DNA of 64,000 bases from Micractinium sp. NFX-FRZ (taxonomy: Eukaryota > Chlorophyta > Trebouxiophyceae > Chlorellales > Chlorellaceae). Below are positions 51,139 to 62,379 of the stretch, one piece after another. The notes under the pieces were generated by a model, which had not been told where the DNA came from, did not search any database, and saw nothing but the letters and a program-made list of their open reading frames with translations. Every line of letters starts with the position of its first letter. Position 1 is the stretch's first letter. The position numbers and the translations under genes were made by a program. The DNA lies in assembly GCA_029339195.1 (NCBI GenBank), contig JAPTJF010000049.1, forward strand, positions 62,001-126,000, given 5' to 3'.

Positions 51139-52568
51139 AGCAGCGGCAGGGGAGGCCAGCCGCTGGGTGGGGCCCTCCAAGCAGCGTATCACAGGCACCA
51201 CAGCTTGACACGCCACAGGAAACACACCACCTGCAAAGAAATCGGCCACCCTTTTCCACTACAGCGTCGATTCAACGGAGGCAGAGCCAGAAGCAAAGGA
51301 CAGGACGTGAAGAGGGTAGCGGCGCACCCGCAATGAAATAAACCACCACTGCTTGCAGCCGCTCCACTGGGTCCGACGTTTCCGCGGCCCGCAGCAGGAA
51401 GCGGTGGTACACCTGCAGCATTTGTAGTGCACGAGCAGACAGGAGCGGGGGTCAGCAGCTGAGCAGCAATGCAGAGGGGTGTGGTACTCCGGAGCGGGGG
51501 CATTGGGGAAATAAAATCAAAAAACAATTTACAACTATTAATATTTGAATTCTGCGCCTGCAGCATGTCCTGGACCCCGTCCAGCGGTACCATCCAACAA
51601 TGTTGGGGACACTGAATGCAGGAACTAGGAAAGCACCCGCCCAGGGTTGTGCCAGCTTCCACAAAAACCAATGTGCACTTGCTGACATCCAAACAACGCA
51701 GCTGGTCAACAGATGAGGCACATGCCGTGCGGGCTGCACCCACCCATGGGTCGGCCAGCTTCTGCAGGTATGAGCGCGGCTCAAACATGCGCACGGGGAG
51801 GGAGACTTTGAGGAGGTCCAGGTTGCCTGTCAGCAGGTTCTTGCCCAGCGACTTTATCACCTCGACAATGGCGCTGCGAGGATTTGGAGGAGGGGTGGGA
51901 TGGGCGAAGGCAGGCTGGTAGGAGCAGGGACTGGCTGGGAAGGGGCGGCACAGGCACACGGTGCGGAGGCGGCGAGGGGAACAGGCAGGCGGGAGCAGAT
52001 TATTGTGCTGCCACGTAGGCAGCGCGGAGCACGCCCCTACAACCAGAACAGCTGGCATACGCACAGGCAGCTGGCCGCACCTGCGCTGAGCCTCCATCAG
52101 CTTCATATCAGCACACGCCAGGCCGCCCTCGTCGTGTGCATCTGGGTGCAGCTGAGCCTGCGGGAGGAAAGGAACGCCCACCAACCGAGCGCGCGGTGAG
52201 TCCCAAGCATGGCAGCCAGACCCGGGCGTCGCAGGGGGCGACGGCATGGCCGCAACAGGTGCAGTGCCTGCCAAGAGCCCTGCACAGCGCAAATGGGTGG
52301 CAGGGAAGCACCCGTCCCGCTTGCAGGCTGCTGCCAGGCGGCGGCGGCAGCACTCCCACTACCGCTCTTCCCGCCCTCCTATAATCGGCTTTAGGGTCCA
52401 GGTGCGCTCTCTGGCACTCCAACTGCCCTGAACAGCAGGATAGGGCCTTACTTCCGTGGCGTCAGCAAAGGTCTCGCCATCCTCGTCAAGCTCTGGCTCG
52501 CCGCCTGGCTTGGGGCTCCCGGACTTTGACTTCAGCACCTTAACCTTGCGGGTCACGGCACTCAGCAT
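49003..52568 (-). CDS. Oxysterol-binding-protein-related protein (ORP)
   Basis: Eight minus-strand exons join in frame to 453 residues: 52568-52452, 52157-52081, 51873-51744, 51412-51328, 51005-50828, 50468-50350, 50062-49594, 49189-49003. The lipid-binding (ORD) domain is unmistakable: [51 protein letters not shown] and the family fingerprint [12 protein letters not shown] (about residue 170). After these come [18 protein letters not shown], a [20 protein letters not shown] segment and the C-terminal [16 protein letters not shown]. ORPs carry sterols or phosphoinositides between membranes at contact sites. There is no PH domain or FFAT motif, so this is a short plant/yeast Osh4-type form. 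A Ser-rich insertion (about 49650-49900) interrupts the C-terminal half. It is divergent with NDC1. Confidence 0.9.
50442..50625. repeat. Duplicated exon edge and 34-base direct repeat in ORP intron
   Basis: The last ~42 bases around the acceptor of exon 50468-50350 (about 50442-50484) recur at about 50583-50625 with roughly five mismatches, CAG acceptor included. Between them a 34-base unit (TTCGGCGTTATGTGTATACC plus 14 more bases) is perfectly repeated at 50520-50553 and 50554-50587. A local tandem duplication has therefore created a decoy acceptor inside the intron. Confidence 0.8.
51072..51136. repeat. (AGC)n / (CTG)n trinucleotide microsatellite, about 21 units
   Basis: An uninterrupted 65-base AGC run lies in the ORP intron between exons 51412-51328 and 51005-50828. 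In the transcript it reads as CTG repeats. It is the longest pure microsatellite in the window. Confidence 0.95.
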
Positions 52569-52794
52569 GGCTGCCTCCTCCAAGCGGCCGGGGTTTCGAC
52601 CTATAACGATAGAAGGACGGTGGATGATCCTTGAGTTTTCCTGCCCGCCACTAATTGAGCCGTGTTGGGAACGTTCGCTGTTGAGGTGGAGCAAGGAAGC
52701 GTTCCCCCTCCGCCATGCTGCGCGCCAGCCTGGCAGCCACAAATGCTCCAAGAACGAGCCCGCCAGCCATTATTTCGCATAGACAAGTGATCAG
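52569..52794. promoter_or_regulatory. Divergent promoter region (ORP / NDC1)
   Basis: Two hundred and twenty-six bases between the ORP start (complement) and the NDC1 ATG at 52795 must carry both promoters and 5' UTRs. No specific element is convincing. Confidence 0.5.
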
Positions 52795-55700
52795 ATGCAT
52801 TGGGCGGCAGCTGCCTCGGCGGGCACAGTGCGCTGCACCGTCGGTGTGCAGCGGGCAGTGGGCGGCACGGGCTCTCCCCACACCCACCGCCTGGGAGGAG
52901 AGCTGCGCACTCTATGGAGCCGTGTGGCAGGTGGGGGCAGCCCTGGCTGGCCGGCTGGACAGGCTTGTGGCGCCGCAGCGGGTGGCGGTGCTAGCGGGTG
53001 CCGCGTCGGAACCGCTGCTCCGTCTGGCGTTGCCCGCTTCCTTGTTGAATTGCCGGCCTCTCCACCCTTCTCTGACGCAGGCAGTAGCCTGAAAGGTGTC
53101 GGCCTGGGCAGCACGGGTGGCGGTGCCGCCGGGCGCGGGCAGCACGGCGGCGGCTTCAGCCAGCGCAGCCTCACCACCACCTGCTCCTCGTCCCCACGCT
53201 TTGGAGCTGCCGGCTCTGAGGAGGGCACCGGCCCACGCGTGTGCATCCTGGGAGGCGGGTTTGGTGGGCTGTACACGGCTGTGAAGCTGGAGAGCCTGAT
53301 GTGGCCGCGTGGCACCAAGCCTCGGGTGGGTGCTGAGGATGGTGGGGCGGGTGGTTGGTGGGGCTGGCACACTCCTGCGGGTGCCGTCAGGCAGTTGTTG
53401 CTGTGTGAGCTGGAGCCGTGTGCCTCAGCTGCTACCAGCTGGCTACCCATCTGCAAGAGAGTCTTGCTCCCTCCCACCTCATCCCCTGCATCAATGCGTG
53501 CATGCTCATCACGAGCGAGCGCCAATCCGCTGGGCCAGACACACCCCTCAATGCCTACATCGTTGGCTCCCTGCGTGTGCTGCCCCCGCCATGCCCCTCC
53601 CCTGCAGGTGACACTCATCGACCAGAGCGAGCGCTTCTCGTTCAAGCCTCTGCTCTACGAGCTGCTCAACGGCGCCGCAAGCGAAGAGGAGGTGGCGCCG
53701 TCGTTTGCCCAGCTGCTGGCGCCCTATCCAGTGGCCTTTGTGCAGGGCCGGGTGGCGTCGGTGCAGCCGGAGCATGCGCTGAAGGTGCGGCGATGCGCTG
53801 GCTTGCCGGCCACAGAAACCGAGGTTGTGTGGATGGCGGGGGGCAGGGCCGCTGGCAGAGGCTTGACTGACATGGGGCGGCTGTTTCTAGTCCCACTGCT
53901 GCTGGCAGGCTTGCTTGCTTGCATTCCTGCCTCCTCCCTGGCTCGCCAGCCCCGCCTGCTCTACAGCTCGCAGCCCTCCCGCCCCCACACTCCCTCCCCT
54001 GCGCCGCCCCCGCATCCCTCGCTCCCCTCTGCAGGAAGGCGGCAGCATGGGCGGCGGCGTGGTGATGCTGTCTGACGGCGCCTCTGTGCCTTACGACTGG
54101 CTGGTGGTCTCCTTGGGGGCAGAGACCAGCACCTTTGGCATCCCAGGAGTGCGGGAGAACGCGCTCCCCTTTGCAACCTACGACGATGCGATGCAAGTGA
54201 GGCGGGCCACTGGGGCGGGAGGCGCGGGGGCGACGCTTCTGGCGGGGTGGGCCGGTGGGCTGGCTGGCCTGGTGCAGGGCCGGGTCGCTCCTGCCCACCT
54301 GGTGCTGTGCCTGCGAGCCCGTAGCCGCCTTGCCACCTCCCCCCGCCGCTCCTCGCTCCACTTCACCTGCCTTGCCCCTGCCCCGCCCCTCCCCCGCCTG
54401 CCCACCTGGCGCCAGGTGGTCGCCCGCCTGACGCTGCTGGAGCAGCGGCTGAGCTTCCCAGAGGTTGTGGTGGTGGGCGGAGGCTACGCGGGTGTGGAGC
54501 TGGCGGCGGCGGTGGCTGACCGCATGAAGGGCCGCGCCCGCATCAAGCTCGTCACCTCCACCGCTGACATCCTGGATGGCTCGCCACAGGTGCTCCTGCT
54601 GGCTGATGGGTGGAGAAGCTGTGTTGCAGTGTGTGTTGGAGTTGAAAGGGCACGGGCAGAGAGCGGTGGCTTGGGATGCCGGTCTATGTGCAGCGTGAAA
54701 AGTGTTGGTGGCGGTATGAGCGTGAAGTTAAGCAAAGGATATCTGTCCCGCATTCGCTTGTGATTAGGGACCAAGCGGTCCATCATGCAGGTCATGCAGG
54801 AACTCATTCCTCTGCTGGCTCACCTCTCCCTGCTTCCCACTGTCTCCACCCTCCGCACCCCCCCCTCCCGGCAGGGTAACCGCGAGACGGCTCGGCGGGT
54901 GCTGCAGGACCAGGGGGTGTCTGTCCTCACTGGGGCGCAGGTCACAGAGATGCGGCTGGCGGGCAGCAGCAGCAACGGCAGCGGCGACGGGGAAAGCAGC
55001 GGGCATGGGGAGGACCTGGCCAAGCGGTTGGTGTACCTGCGGGACCGAGAGGGGCAGCAGGAGGTGAGGGGGGAGAGGGGAGGCAGGGTGGTTGCGGAGA
55101 GGGCCTGGCTTTGGTGTGGGGGGGTGGGGTGGGGGGTGGATCACCACAAACGCATGGCATGCACACCTGCGAACGTGGGGCTACGAGGCAGGGAGGGAGG
55201 GAAGGAGAGTGCAGGGAAGGAGAGTGCAGGGGAACCTGCATCAGTGTGCCCCCCCTGAAGCTTTTAGAACGGGGACGTAAACAGATATTTGGGTGCACCG
55301 CACTGTCTCTCTTTGCCTCAGTTCTGCACCAACCCTGTCCTGAACGCCAAGCATCCTAATTTTTATACCCTGCAGATCCTAGAGGCAGACCTGGTGCTGT
55401 GGAGCGCGGGGCAGGCTCCCGTGAGCAAGCCGGCGCCGGCAGCACCTGCGGGGCGGGCGGCAGTGGCGCTGCCGTTCTCCACCAACACGCGGGGCGCGGT
55501 GCAGACGGACGCCGCGCTGCGCGCGCTGCATCACCGCCATGTGTTTGCGCTGGGGGACGTTGCGGTCAGGTGAGGGTGGCCAGGGTGGCTTTGCGGTGGC
55601 GCTAAGAGATGTCGCTGTCGGGTGGGTGGAATGCGTGCGCAATGAGGCTGGTTTGAAATGGGGCAACGAGTGGGCATGCATTTAAACTAGGGGCTGGCGA

Positions 55701-56545
55701 CTTGCTTTAAAGTGAGGGCACACTATTCCTGCGAGCTGCCCTGCTGCTGGAACTCGTCACCCACCCACCTGTGCCGCCCCTGCCACATCACCTCCCTGTG
55801 CCCCGTCCCCTCCCACCCCGGCCTACCTGCGCGCCTGCAGCAGCGGCGGCCAGGAGCAGCCTGCGCTGCCAGCCACCGCACAGGTTGCTTTCCAGCAGGC
55901 CGACTACGTGGCATGGAACCTGTGGGCCTCCATCAACAACAAGCCGCTGCTCAACTTTAGGTGGGCAGCACAGGCTGGGCAGGCAGGGAGGCTGCTGGAT
56001 GGGGCGGGCCGGGCGCACAGGGCGGCGCCGGTGTATGTGCCCAACTCGGTCTCTCTGCCGCCCCTGCCCAGCGCATGCCCAGGGGCAGGGGCCCATGCGT
56101 ATGGGCGGATCCAGGGCCAGGCTTGATGATGACTAGGAGCCGGCAACGTTCTTCTTTCCCTGCTCACCCCACTCCTCTGTGCCCCTGCCCACCCTGCAGC
56201 TACCAGCACTTGGGTGACATGATGTCGCTGGGGGCAGGCAGCGGCGCCGTCACGCTTCCTATCCCGGTGCCGCCGCCGCTGTCGGCCGCGGCGCAGTCAA
56301 ACGGCCCCCTGGGGCAGCTGCTCAAGGCGGTGGGGGTGAAGCTGAGCGGCAGCTACGGCGCAGCTACCGACGGGGTGACGCTTGAGGGGCCGCTGGCAGC
56401 TGCGGTACGGCGGGCAGCGTACCTGTACCGCCAGCCCACGCTGGAGCAGCAGCTGCGTGTGGCGGGCGGCTGGGCGCAGGCAGCTACGGGGCAGCTGAAG
56501 GATGTGCTGGCGGCCGCGGCTGGGCGCAGCGCAGGGCAGCAGTGA
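52795..56545 (+). CDS. NDC1: Type II NAD(P)H dehydrogenase, NDC1-type (plastid/mitochondrion)
   Basis: Eight exons join in frame to 630 residues: 52795-53325, 53608-53784, 54035-54196, 54416-54589, 54875-55063, 55376-55569, 55841-55960, 56200-56545. The FAD site RVCILGGGFGGLYTAVKLES (about residue 150) and the NAD(P)H site VVVVGGGYAGVELAAAV (about 305) are intact. Other NDC1 landmarks are DQSERFSFKPLLYELL, YDWLVVSLGAE, GNRETARRVL, LEADLVLWSAG, HVFALGD, TAQVAFQQADYVAWNLWASI and YQHLGDMMSLG. NDC1 moves electrons from NAD(P)H to quinones. In plants it acts mainly in plastoglobules on plastoquinone and in phylloquinone and tocopherol metabolism. The first ~145 residues are Gly/Ser/Ala/Arg-rich with few acids, which fits a transit peptide but is long. 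Near the C-terminus there is an Ala/Gln insertion relative to Arabidopsis. Confidence 0.92.
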
Positions 56546-57032
56546 GGCTCTCCATGCCATATGCCATGTAGCAGTGGTCGCTCCGCGCCGGAGCTTCCGG
56601 GTGGGTGCTGGGCGTCACCCTGCACCAGCAAGTGCGGTCATGCGCGATACCCTCTCCCTGCTCTCTTCCTCCTTTCTACCAACCCCAGCACCTCGCATTT
56701 CATTTGTTCCCCCCATGCTGCGCAAACGAACCGCTCCTGCATGCACGAATGCACACATACTCCCCACGCCTCTTCTCTCTCTGCTCTGCACAGTGTCATG
56801 TTGCACATGCCACGCCCTGTAAGTCACCATGCCCACTGCTGCTTCTCACGGCGTGTGCGCTGACGCAAACGTCGTAATACGGGCATCCACATTTACAGCT
56901 GACAGAGCTCATGCGCCTGACACAGCTTTGAAGCCAGCAGGAACCCATGCACCTGTCCAGCACCGCATGGCAGCAGCAGCGCGACACGCCCAGCCAGCAG
57001 TCTGACGCCAAACGCATCGGCTTGGCAGGTGG
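56546..57032. other. Convergent 3' spacer (NDC1 / INSIG-like)
   Basis: A 487-base spacer between opposing stop codons with CT-rich stretches (about 56640-56800). No coding exon recognised. Confidence 0.5.
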
Positions 57033-58273
57033 TTACTGTGTGGCGGCAGTGTCACGCCGCCTCGCCAGCAGTGCGCTGCTGACCTTCCGCCCAAGGTTGC
57101 CCACGGCTGGGGCCCCACACGCGTAGACCCAGCAGATCCACGTGGGCGTGCCCAGCAGCACGGGGTGGGTGTAGTGGTACAGGTGGAAGCCATTGATGAG
57201 CAGCATCTCCACTGCCGGCCCCGCCACAGCTGTCAGCGTTGCCATGAACAGCCCCTGCCGCGTGCCGTCAAAGCCCCACCAATGCAGCGCCGCTGTGGCG
57301 CAGAGGAAGGCGTCCAAAGCGGGCACGCCGCCCGCCAGGCTGGCGTTCAGCAGCGGCTCCTCCAGCGCCCCGCTGGCGGCGTACTGAAGGACAAACAGGG
57401 AGACGGCTGCCAGCACGAATGGCCAGGAGGGGTCGGTGCCGCCTCGTGGCTGCTCGCCGCCGCGCTGCGCCTGCCAAGCGTCCAGAAGCGGGTGGGAGAT
57501 GCCCAGGATGACCCCCGCCACACCAAACATGACAGGCACCCACCTGCATGGAAATGAATTACAAGGGGGGAGAGGGACCACTGCTGAGAGGGACCACTGC
57601 TCGGTGTTGGGTGCTGGAGACGAGCATCTGCAGGCAGGTCACTGGCAGTAGGAGGCCACATGCAATGACGGGGAGTGGGAGCCCACAACGTGTTTGCTGC
57701 CCGTGTGCTGACACACACGGCTGCACGTGTGCTGACACAGCTGCACATGTGCATGAACCGGCCAGCGCTGCCAAGTCGGTACGCACCAGCATGTCTCCAG
57801 CTGCAGAGGTCCCAGCTCAAGGTGCATGGGAGCTGCTGCGGGTTCATAGTGCAGTACATTATGTGAGCTGTGCTGGCCGTCACACAGCGGGCCCAGCACC
57901 CCCGACGCCGACGCCAGCACCAGCGCCTGCTGTGAAAGCCATGTAGAATCGAACTGGCCCAGACCACCTGCATTACCAGTGTATGATGGAGGGCAAGTGA
58001 TCAACGGCTAGGTTCGGCATGTTCAAAAGTGTTCGTAAGGAGGCGGCTCAAACAAGCAGGTAGGCTGTTGCCAACATTGTGCGCCGTGAGCGCACCTTTG
58101 TGCGCAGACGAGGGCGGCGGGGGCGGCGGCGGAGGCGCTGGCTGTGTGGCTCGTTGCGATGCCGCCGTCCGGCCTCTGACGTTGACGGCTGTAGGTGATC
58201 TAATTCGCGGCGCGCTGACGCGGCTGGCCGGCGGAGACAACAGGTTGGTGGCGAGTGCTCCGCTGAGAGACAT
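57033..58273 (-). CDS. INSIG-family (insulin-induced gene) membrane protein
   Basis: Three minus-strand exons join in frame to 289 residues: 58273-58096, 57967-57787, 57543-57033. The INSIG core is clear. WWVPVMFGVAGVILGISHPL parallels the WWVPP-CG------L-YP-ID helix. LHWWGFDGTRQGLFMA parallels LWW-FDRSRSG-----. GFHLYHYT then WICWVYACGAPAVGNLGRKV parallels NGVYQYT and LPC-FF-GGVTVGNIGRQ. About five to six membrane helices are predicted by eye. In animals and fungi INSIGs sit in the ER, bind oxysterols and control SREBP processing and HMG-CoA reductase stability; whether that holds in an alga is unknown. The first ~55 residues (MSLSGALATNLLSPPASRVS, then Arg/Ser/Thr/Pro-rich) look like a plastid transit peptide, which would be odd for an ER protein. 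First-exon assignment rests on phase match only. Confidence 0.8.
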
Positions 58274-59028
58274 GGCGCGGTCAAATAAATGATCACCTGG
58301 GCTAAAGAGTGAGGAGTGGGTCGAAAATCAATGCGGACATGATGCAGAAACCATAACACGCAGCGGGTGCCTTTGGGGGACCTGCGCCGGCGGCGGTACG
58401 CAAGCCCGCCTCACCTGCCAGTGTGTGACTACTGATGGGGGTTGTGTCTGTGGCCAAATGCTCCTGTCATACACCGAACGTACACTTGGCAAAAGTCTGT
58501 GTCGCAAGTGCCGCCTTGCCATACGTGTTTGTGCCCACACCTAGCGGCAGTGCCCACCCTGGCTGGACTGCTGCCGCTGTCGCATGTCATGCGCGGTGTT
58601 CCATAACATCCATCGCAGCCTGCGGTGTGCATAACGATGCTTGCACTTATTACATTAGTTACGTGGACATGGAAAGGCTAGTATCAGCCAGGGAGGGGCG
58701 AATGCGCAAGAGCTCCCTTAGGTTGGTCAACAGGCGTCAACAATGTTTTGGTCAGCTAGCTAGTCAAGGCGCCCAACAATAGAAGGCAGGGTCAACAAGA
58801 AGTGTGATGAGATGAGGACAAAACTAGCACAATCAGCTGGTTGCATGAGGCAAAGCACTACTACAGTGTGGGTTGTGGCGCATGCCGGCGCACCCAACGC
58901 GCGGAGGTAGGTACAGTCTGCAAATGTGCAGCAGGAAGGGAAGGGGCGGCGAGGGGCTCGCAAGAGCGCAGGTGCACAAACACCTGTGTTGCCTTTAGGC
59001 GGTAGGGTGAGCAGCAAATGGGTGTGCC
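58274..59028. other. Intergenic, tail to head on the minus strand
   Basis: About 755 bases between the INSIG-like start and the stop of the next minus-strand gene. It is less GC-rich than the exons, and no open frame has homology or splice support. It should contain the INSIG-like promoter and the neighbour's 3' UTR. Confidence 0.5.
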
Positions 59029-61410
59029 TCAAGCCGCGTGCACCCAGAGCGCCGGCGAAATCTCCGCCTGCGCGCCGCCCAGCAGCGAGGGCCGCCCCAC
59101 GCTGCCCAGGCCCAGGGCCGCCCTGCCAGCATCCTCCTCCAGGAACAGCTTGCGTGGCTTGTTGGCGGCGGCAGCGTTGGCGGCTCCCATCTTGGCGGGA
59201 GACATGAACATGCCGCAGGCGGCGGCCAGCTCGTCTGCGTCTGCAGAGCGGTGGGCAAAGGGAGAGCCAGACTGAGCTCTGGCTGAACGACCAGGTCTGG
59301 ACAACAATGAGCAACGCTGGCAGGCATGCAGAGAAGGCGCACAGGCGCAAGTCAAGCTTGGAGACTGCCCGTGCGGGCACCCAGCCAGCAGCGGGCCAGC
59401 TTGCACCCCTACCTGGGCTGAAGAAGTTGCCAGGGAACATGGCAGGGGAGGGGTCGGCGGCCTGGGGCAGAGGGGGTGGCAGCGCAGCGACCATTGCTGC
59501 TGCGTGCATGGCCACCTGCTGCTTCAGCGTGGCAGCATGTGCGGCGCGCAGCGAGGCGTGGATGTGCAGCAGCGCACTCCAGAGCTGCTCATTCTCCATC
59601 ACAGCCGCCTCGTGCTGCAGGTAGCAGATGGGACAGCAGATTGGGGGCAGATGAGATGGAGACAGCAATTAGGGGGCAGGGGGATGAGATGGGGACAGCA
59701 GTCCAGGGGAGAAGAGGGTGCAGATGCAGGAACGCGTGTTGCTGTGCTCGCAAATGGGCACCCATCTGCAATGCTGCTCAGCAAACGGCGGGCCCAGCAG
59801 TGCACACAGTACTTGGCCTGGCCGTCCCAGCAAACGGCTGGCTTGCTCCCAGCACCCGCCCACCTGCGTCTCTGCCTGGCGCAGCGACTGCTTCAGCGCG
59901 TCGCCCATGTGGCGCACGCGCTGCACCTGCGCCTCCAGCTCGCGCATGCGGTCGTACTGCACACGCCGACGCTTTTGCGCCGCATCGTCAGCTGCTGCTG
60001 CTGCTGCTGCCGCGCCGCTGTTGGGCTGCGCGGGCACGTGGAAGGAGAAGGTGGCTGGGGCACTCAGCGGGCGCTTCATGCCGCCGCCGCCCTCACCGCC
60101 AGCAGCCTGCAGAAGGAGGCAGGGTGAGCAGTGAATGGTGTTGGACACCCTGCTTCGCTGCTGTCCTTGCAGTGTGCGAGTTGCAGTCAAGGGGCGGAGT
60201 TAGGGGTCAGAGGCGGATGCACCCAGCAAGCCAGGCGGCATACGTTTGCTCAAACCGAGCTTCACCCAGCCTCAACACCCACCTGGTTCAACGGCTTGAG
60301 CACGCTGGTGGCCTGCTGGCCGGCCTCCTCATCACACGACACATTATCGCTGGACGCCTTGGCCTGGTCGGCCAGCGTAGGCTCCTCACCGCCAGCCGTC
60401 TGCTGCTGCGAGGCCTGCTGCTGCTTGCCGACCACTGCTGCTGGCGAGCTGGCGCGCGAAGTGGGGTTCTACAGGCACAGCACACAGAGGGGAGAGGTTG
60501 AGAGGGGCAGTTGTGGAGGCAGGCTCCAGGCAACCACCACAGAAGCACCCAACAAGACAAAGTTAGGACAGACCCCAGCTCCTTGTGCCAGTCAGCAGTG
60601 CCACTCAACTGTGCCACTCCACCCACGGCCCACCGCCACAAACCGTGTGCTGTCCCTCCTGACCAGCACCCACTGCCCCTAGCTCACCCGTGGCTCCGCC
60701 CACACCGCCTTGATCGTATCCTCCACCTTGTCATAGTCGGCTGCCAGGCCGTACTTGGCGGCCACCGCTGCCACCAGCGCCGCGGCCTCCTGCTCCTTGG
60801 CTGCCACTGCCTTGGCCACCACTGCCTGCGTCAGCGCCTGCAGCTCCACCGCAGGCCGCTGCTGCTCGCCCGCCGCGGGCTTGGCGGTCAGCGCAAACAG
60901 CTCCAGGTGGGTGGCGGAGCGCGCTGCAACAGCCGTGAGAAGGCCAGCACGAGTGCAAAGTGAAGTTAGAGGGTGAGACAGAGGTGGAGGCTGGGTCAAA
61001 GATGTGCTGTGCCCTGCGCCGGGGATGTCGCGCCGGCGTATCTGGCGATCAGGCGCCCCCCACCCCTGCCCACCCCCCAGCTTTGCCGGGCACCTCCCCT
61101 CCAAAGGACTCTGGTCTCCCCGGAAGCAGCTGTGGAGGGCTGTCGGGGACTGACCGCTGTTCAAAAGGGTCGGCTTCTCGGGCAGCCCCTCCAGCGCCGC
61201 CGCCCCCCGGCTGCTCTCGCTGCTGTCGTGCTCCTGAAGCAGCACGTCGAAAGACAGCCGCCCCTCCTGCACCGCAAAGGCGCCCTTGTGGGGCGAGGCC
61301 TGCCCGAAGATGGGTCGCGCCAGCGGGCTAGGCAGCAGGTTCGTGGCGGGAGAGGCCAACAAGCGGGCGTAGTCGTCCCGCGAGGCGGGAGGGGGCGAGA
61401 GGAACGCCAT
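59029..61410 (-). CDS. Basic coiled-coil protein, probably nuclear, function unknown
   Basis: Six minus-strand exons join in frame to 444 residues: 61410-61155, 60923-60688, 60468-60283, 60116-59874, 59614-59413, 59240-59029. The N-terminus has several Ser-Pro sites in a short-motif context (LLASPATNLLPSPLARPIFG). An Ala-rich helix follows (QALTQAVVAKAVAAKEQEAA), then a spacer. The most structured part is a basic cluster with an NLS (QKRRRVQYDRM) running into a leucine-heptad helix (RELEAQVQRVRHMGDALKQS, then MENEQLWSALLHIHASLRAA). The layout resembles a bZIP factor, but the Asn-x7-Arg signature of the DNA-contacting basic region is missing, so I do not call it one. The C-terminus has FMSPAKMG and PRKLFLEED. 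Transcription, chromatin or cell-cycle roles are possible; the family is not recognised. Confidence 0.6.
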
Positions 61411-62379
61411 GGGGCTGTCAGGCGGGAGCTGTCGAAGCGCGTTCGAGGCGTGGTAGGGTGCGAAAGAAGTGCGAGCAGCACAACAGGGACGCAGGAAACG
61501 GGTGAAAGGTGCGGAGGAAGGAGCAGAGTGGGCTGGCTTGCGCGCGCCAACTCGAGCGGGGGGCCAGAGGAAAGCTCCGACCCCGCATTTCACGGCTCCA
61601 CATGCCCGAAGAAGGCGATTGTCAAGTGGGTTTGAGCCTGCGAGCAGCGCAAAGCGCACCGCCGGCGGTGGCTGTGGTGTTGACGTCGGCCCCGCCCCCA
61701 GCGGCAACAAGTTCAACTTGGCGTCACCTTCGGCAAAGGGACCCTCCCGGGCTGCTTGCCACATGCAGCGTCGGGTGTCAAGAAACCATTCAGACAACAG
61801 AGGCGTAGCATGAAGCCAGAACCCTGGGCGTTGGGTTCTGCTGCCCAAATCCAAACCGGAAGTCAAACACACGGACAGTCCAAAACTCAGCTGTGGGCGA
61901 CGCTGTCCGCTCGGTCCCCACCTGCAAATGTGCTGCTGCTGAGAGAAGTAGGCAGCGGAGGCTCTGCAGTTGTGACGGAACTGACGACAGCGATATTCTC
62001 TGTTCTGTTTGCTAGTACTATCAGCCGCTCTGCCGTCGATGGTCGGTGGTTGTGGCTGGGTGGTTGAGGGCGGTTGGCAGCCAGCTGACGGGTGCTGGGC
62101 AGGCCGGCCATGCAAACCTTACAGTACGACCAGTGCTTCATACGCAGTCCATTGTGTCACAACCCAGCTCGATGAGGCTGTCACGCTATTGATCATACAG
62201 TTTAGACAGGCGGAGACCAAATACTGGTGGGTCAAGTGGGCCTGGAAGGACGGGGCGAACCGTCAACCTCTTATAAGAAGGCCAGTCGGGAGGGCATCGA
62301 GTGGAGACATTGGAAGGATAAGGCATGGAAGCGCCAGTGCTTATGCCCGCATATCAGGCCCCGTACCCTAGTCCCGCGG
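61411..62379. other. Intergenic, tail to head on the minus strand
   Basis: About 970 bases between the start of the coiled-coil gene and the stop of the ABCG gene. Open frames run through parts of it without ATG or splice support. I see no repeat, tRNA or rRNA. It probably holds the coiled-coil gene promoter and the ABCG 3' UTR. Confidence 0.5.

Noticed and set aside
59874..60116. Calling the gene a bZIP transcription factor
   Set aside because: Basic cluster and heptads exist, but the diagnostic Asn-x7-Arg spacing is missing.
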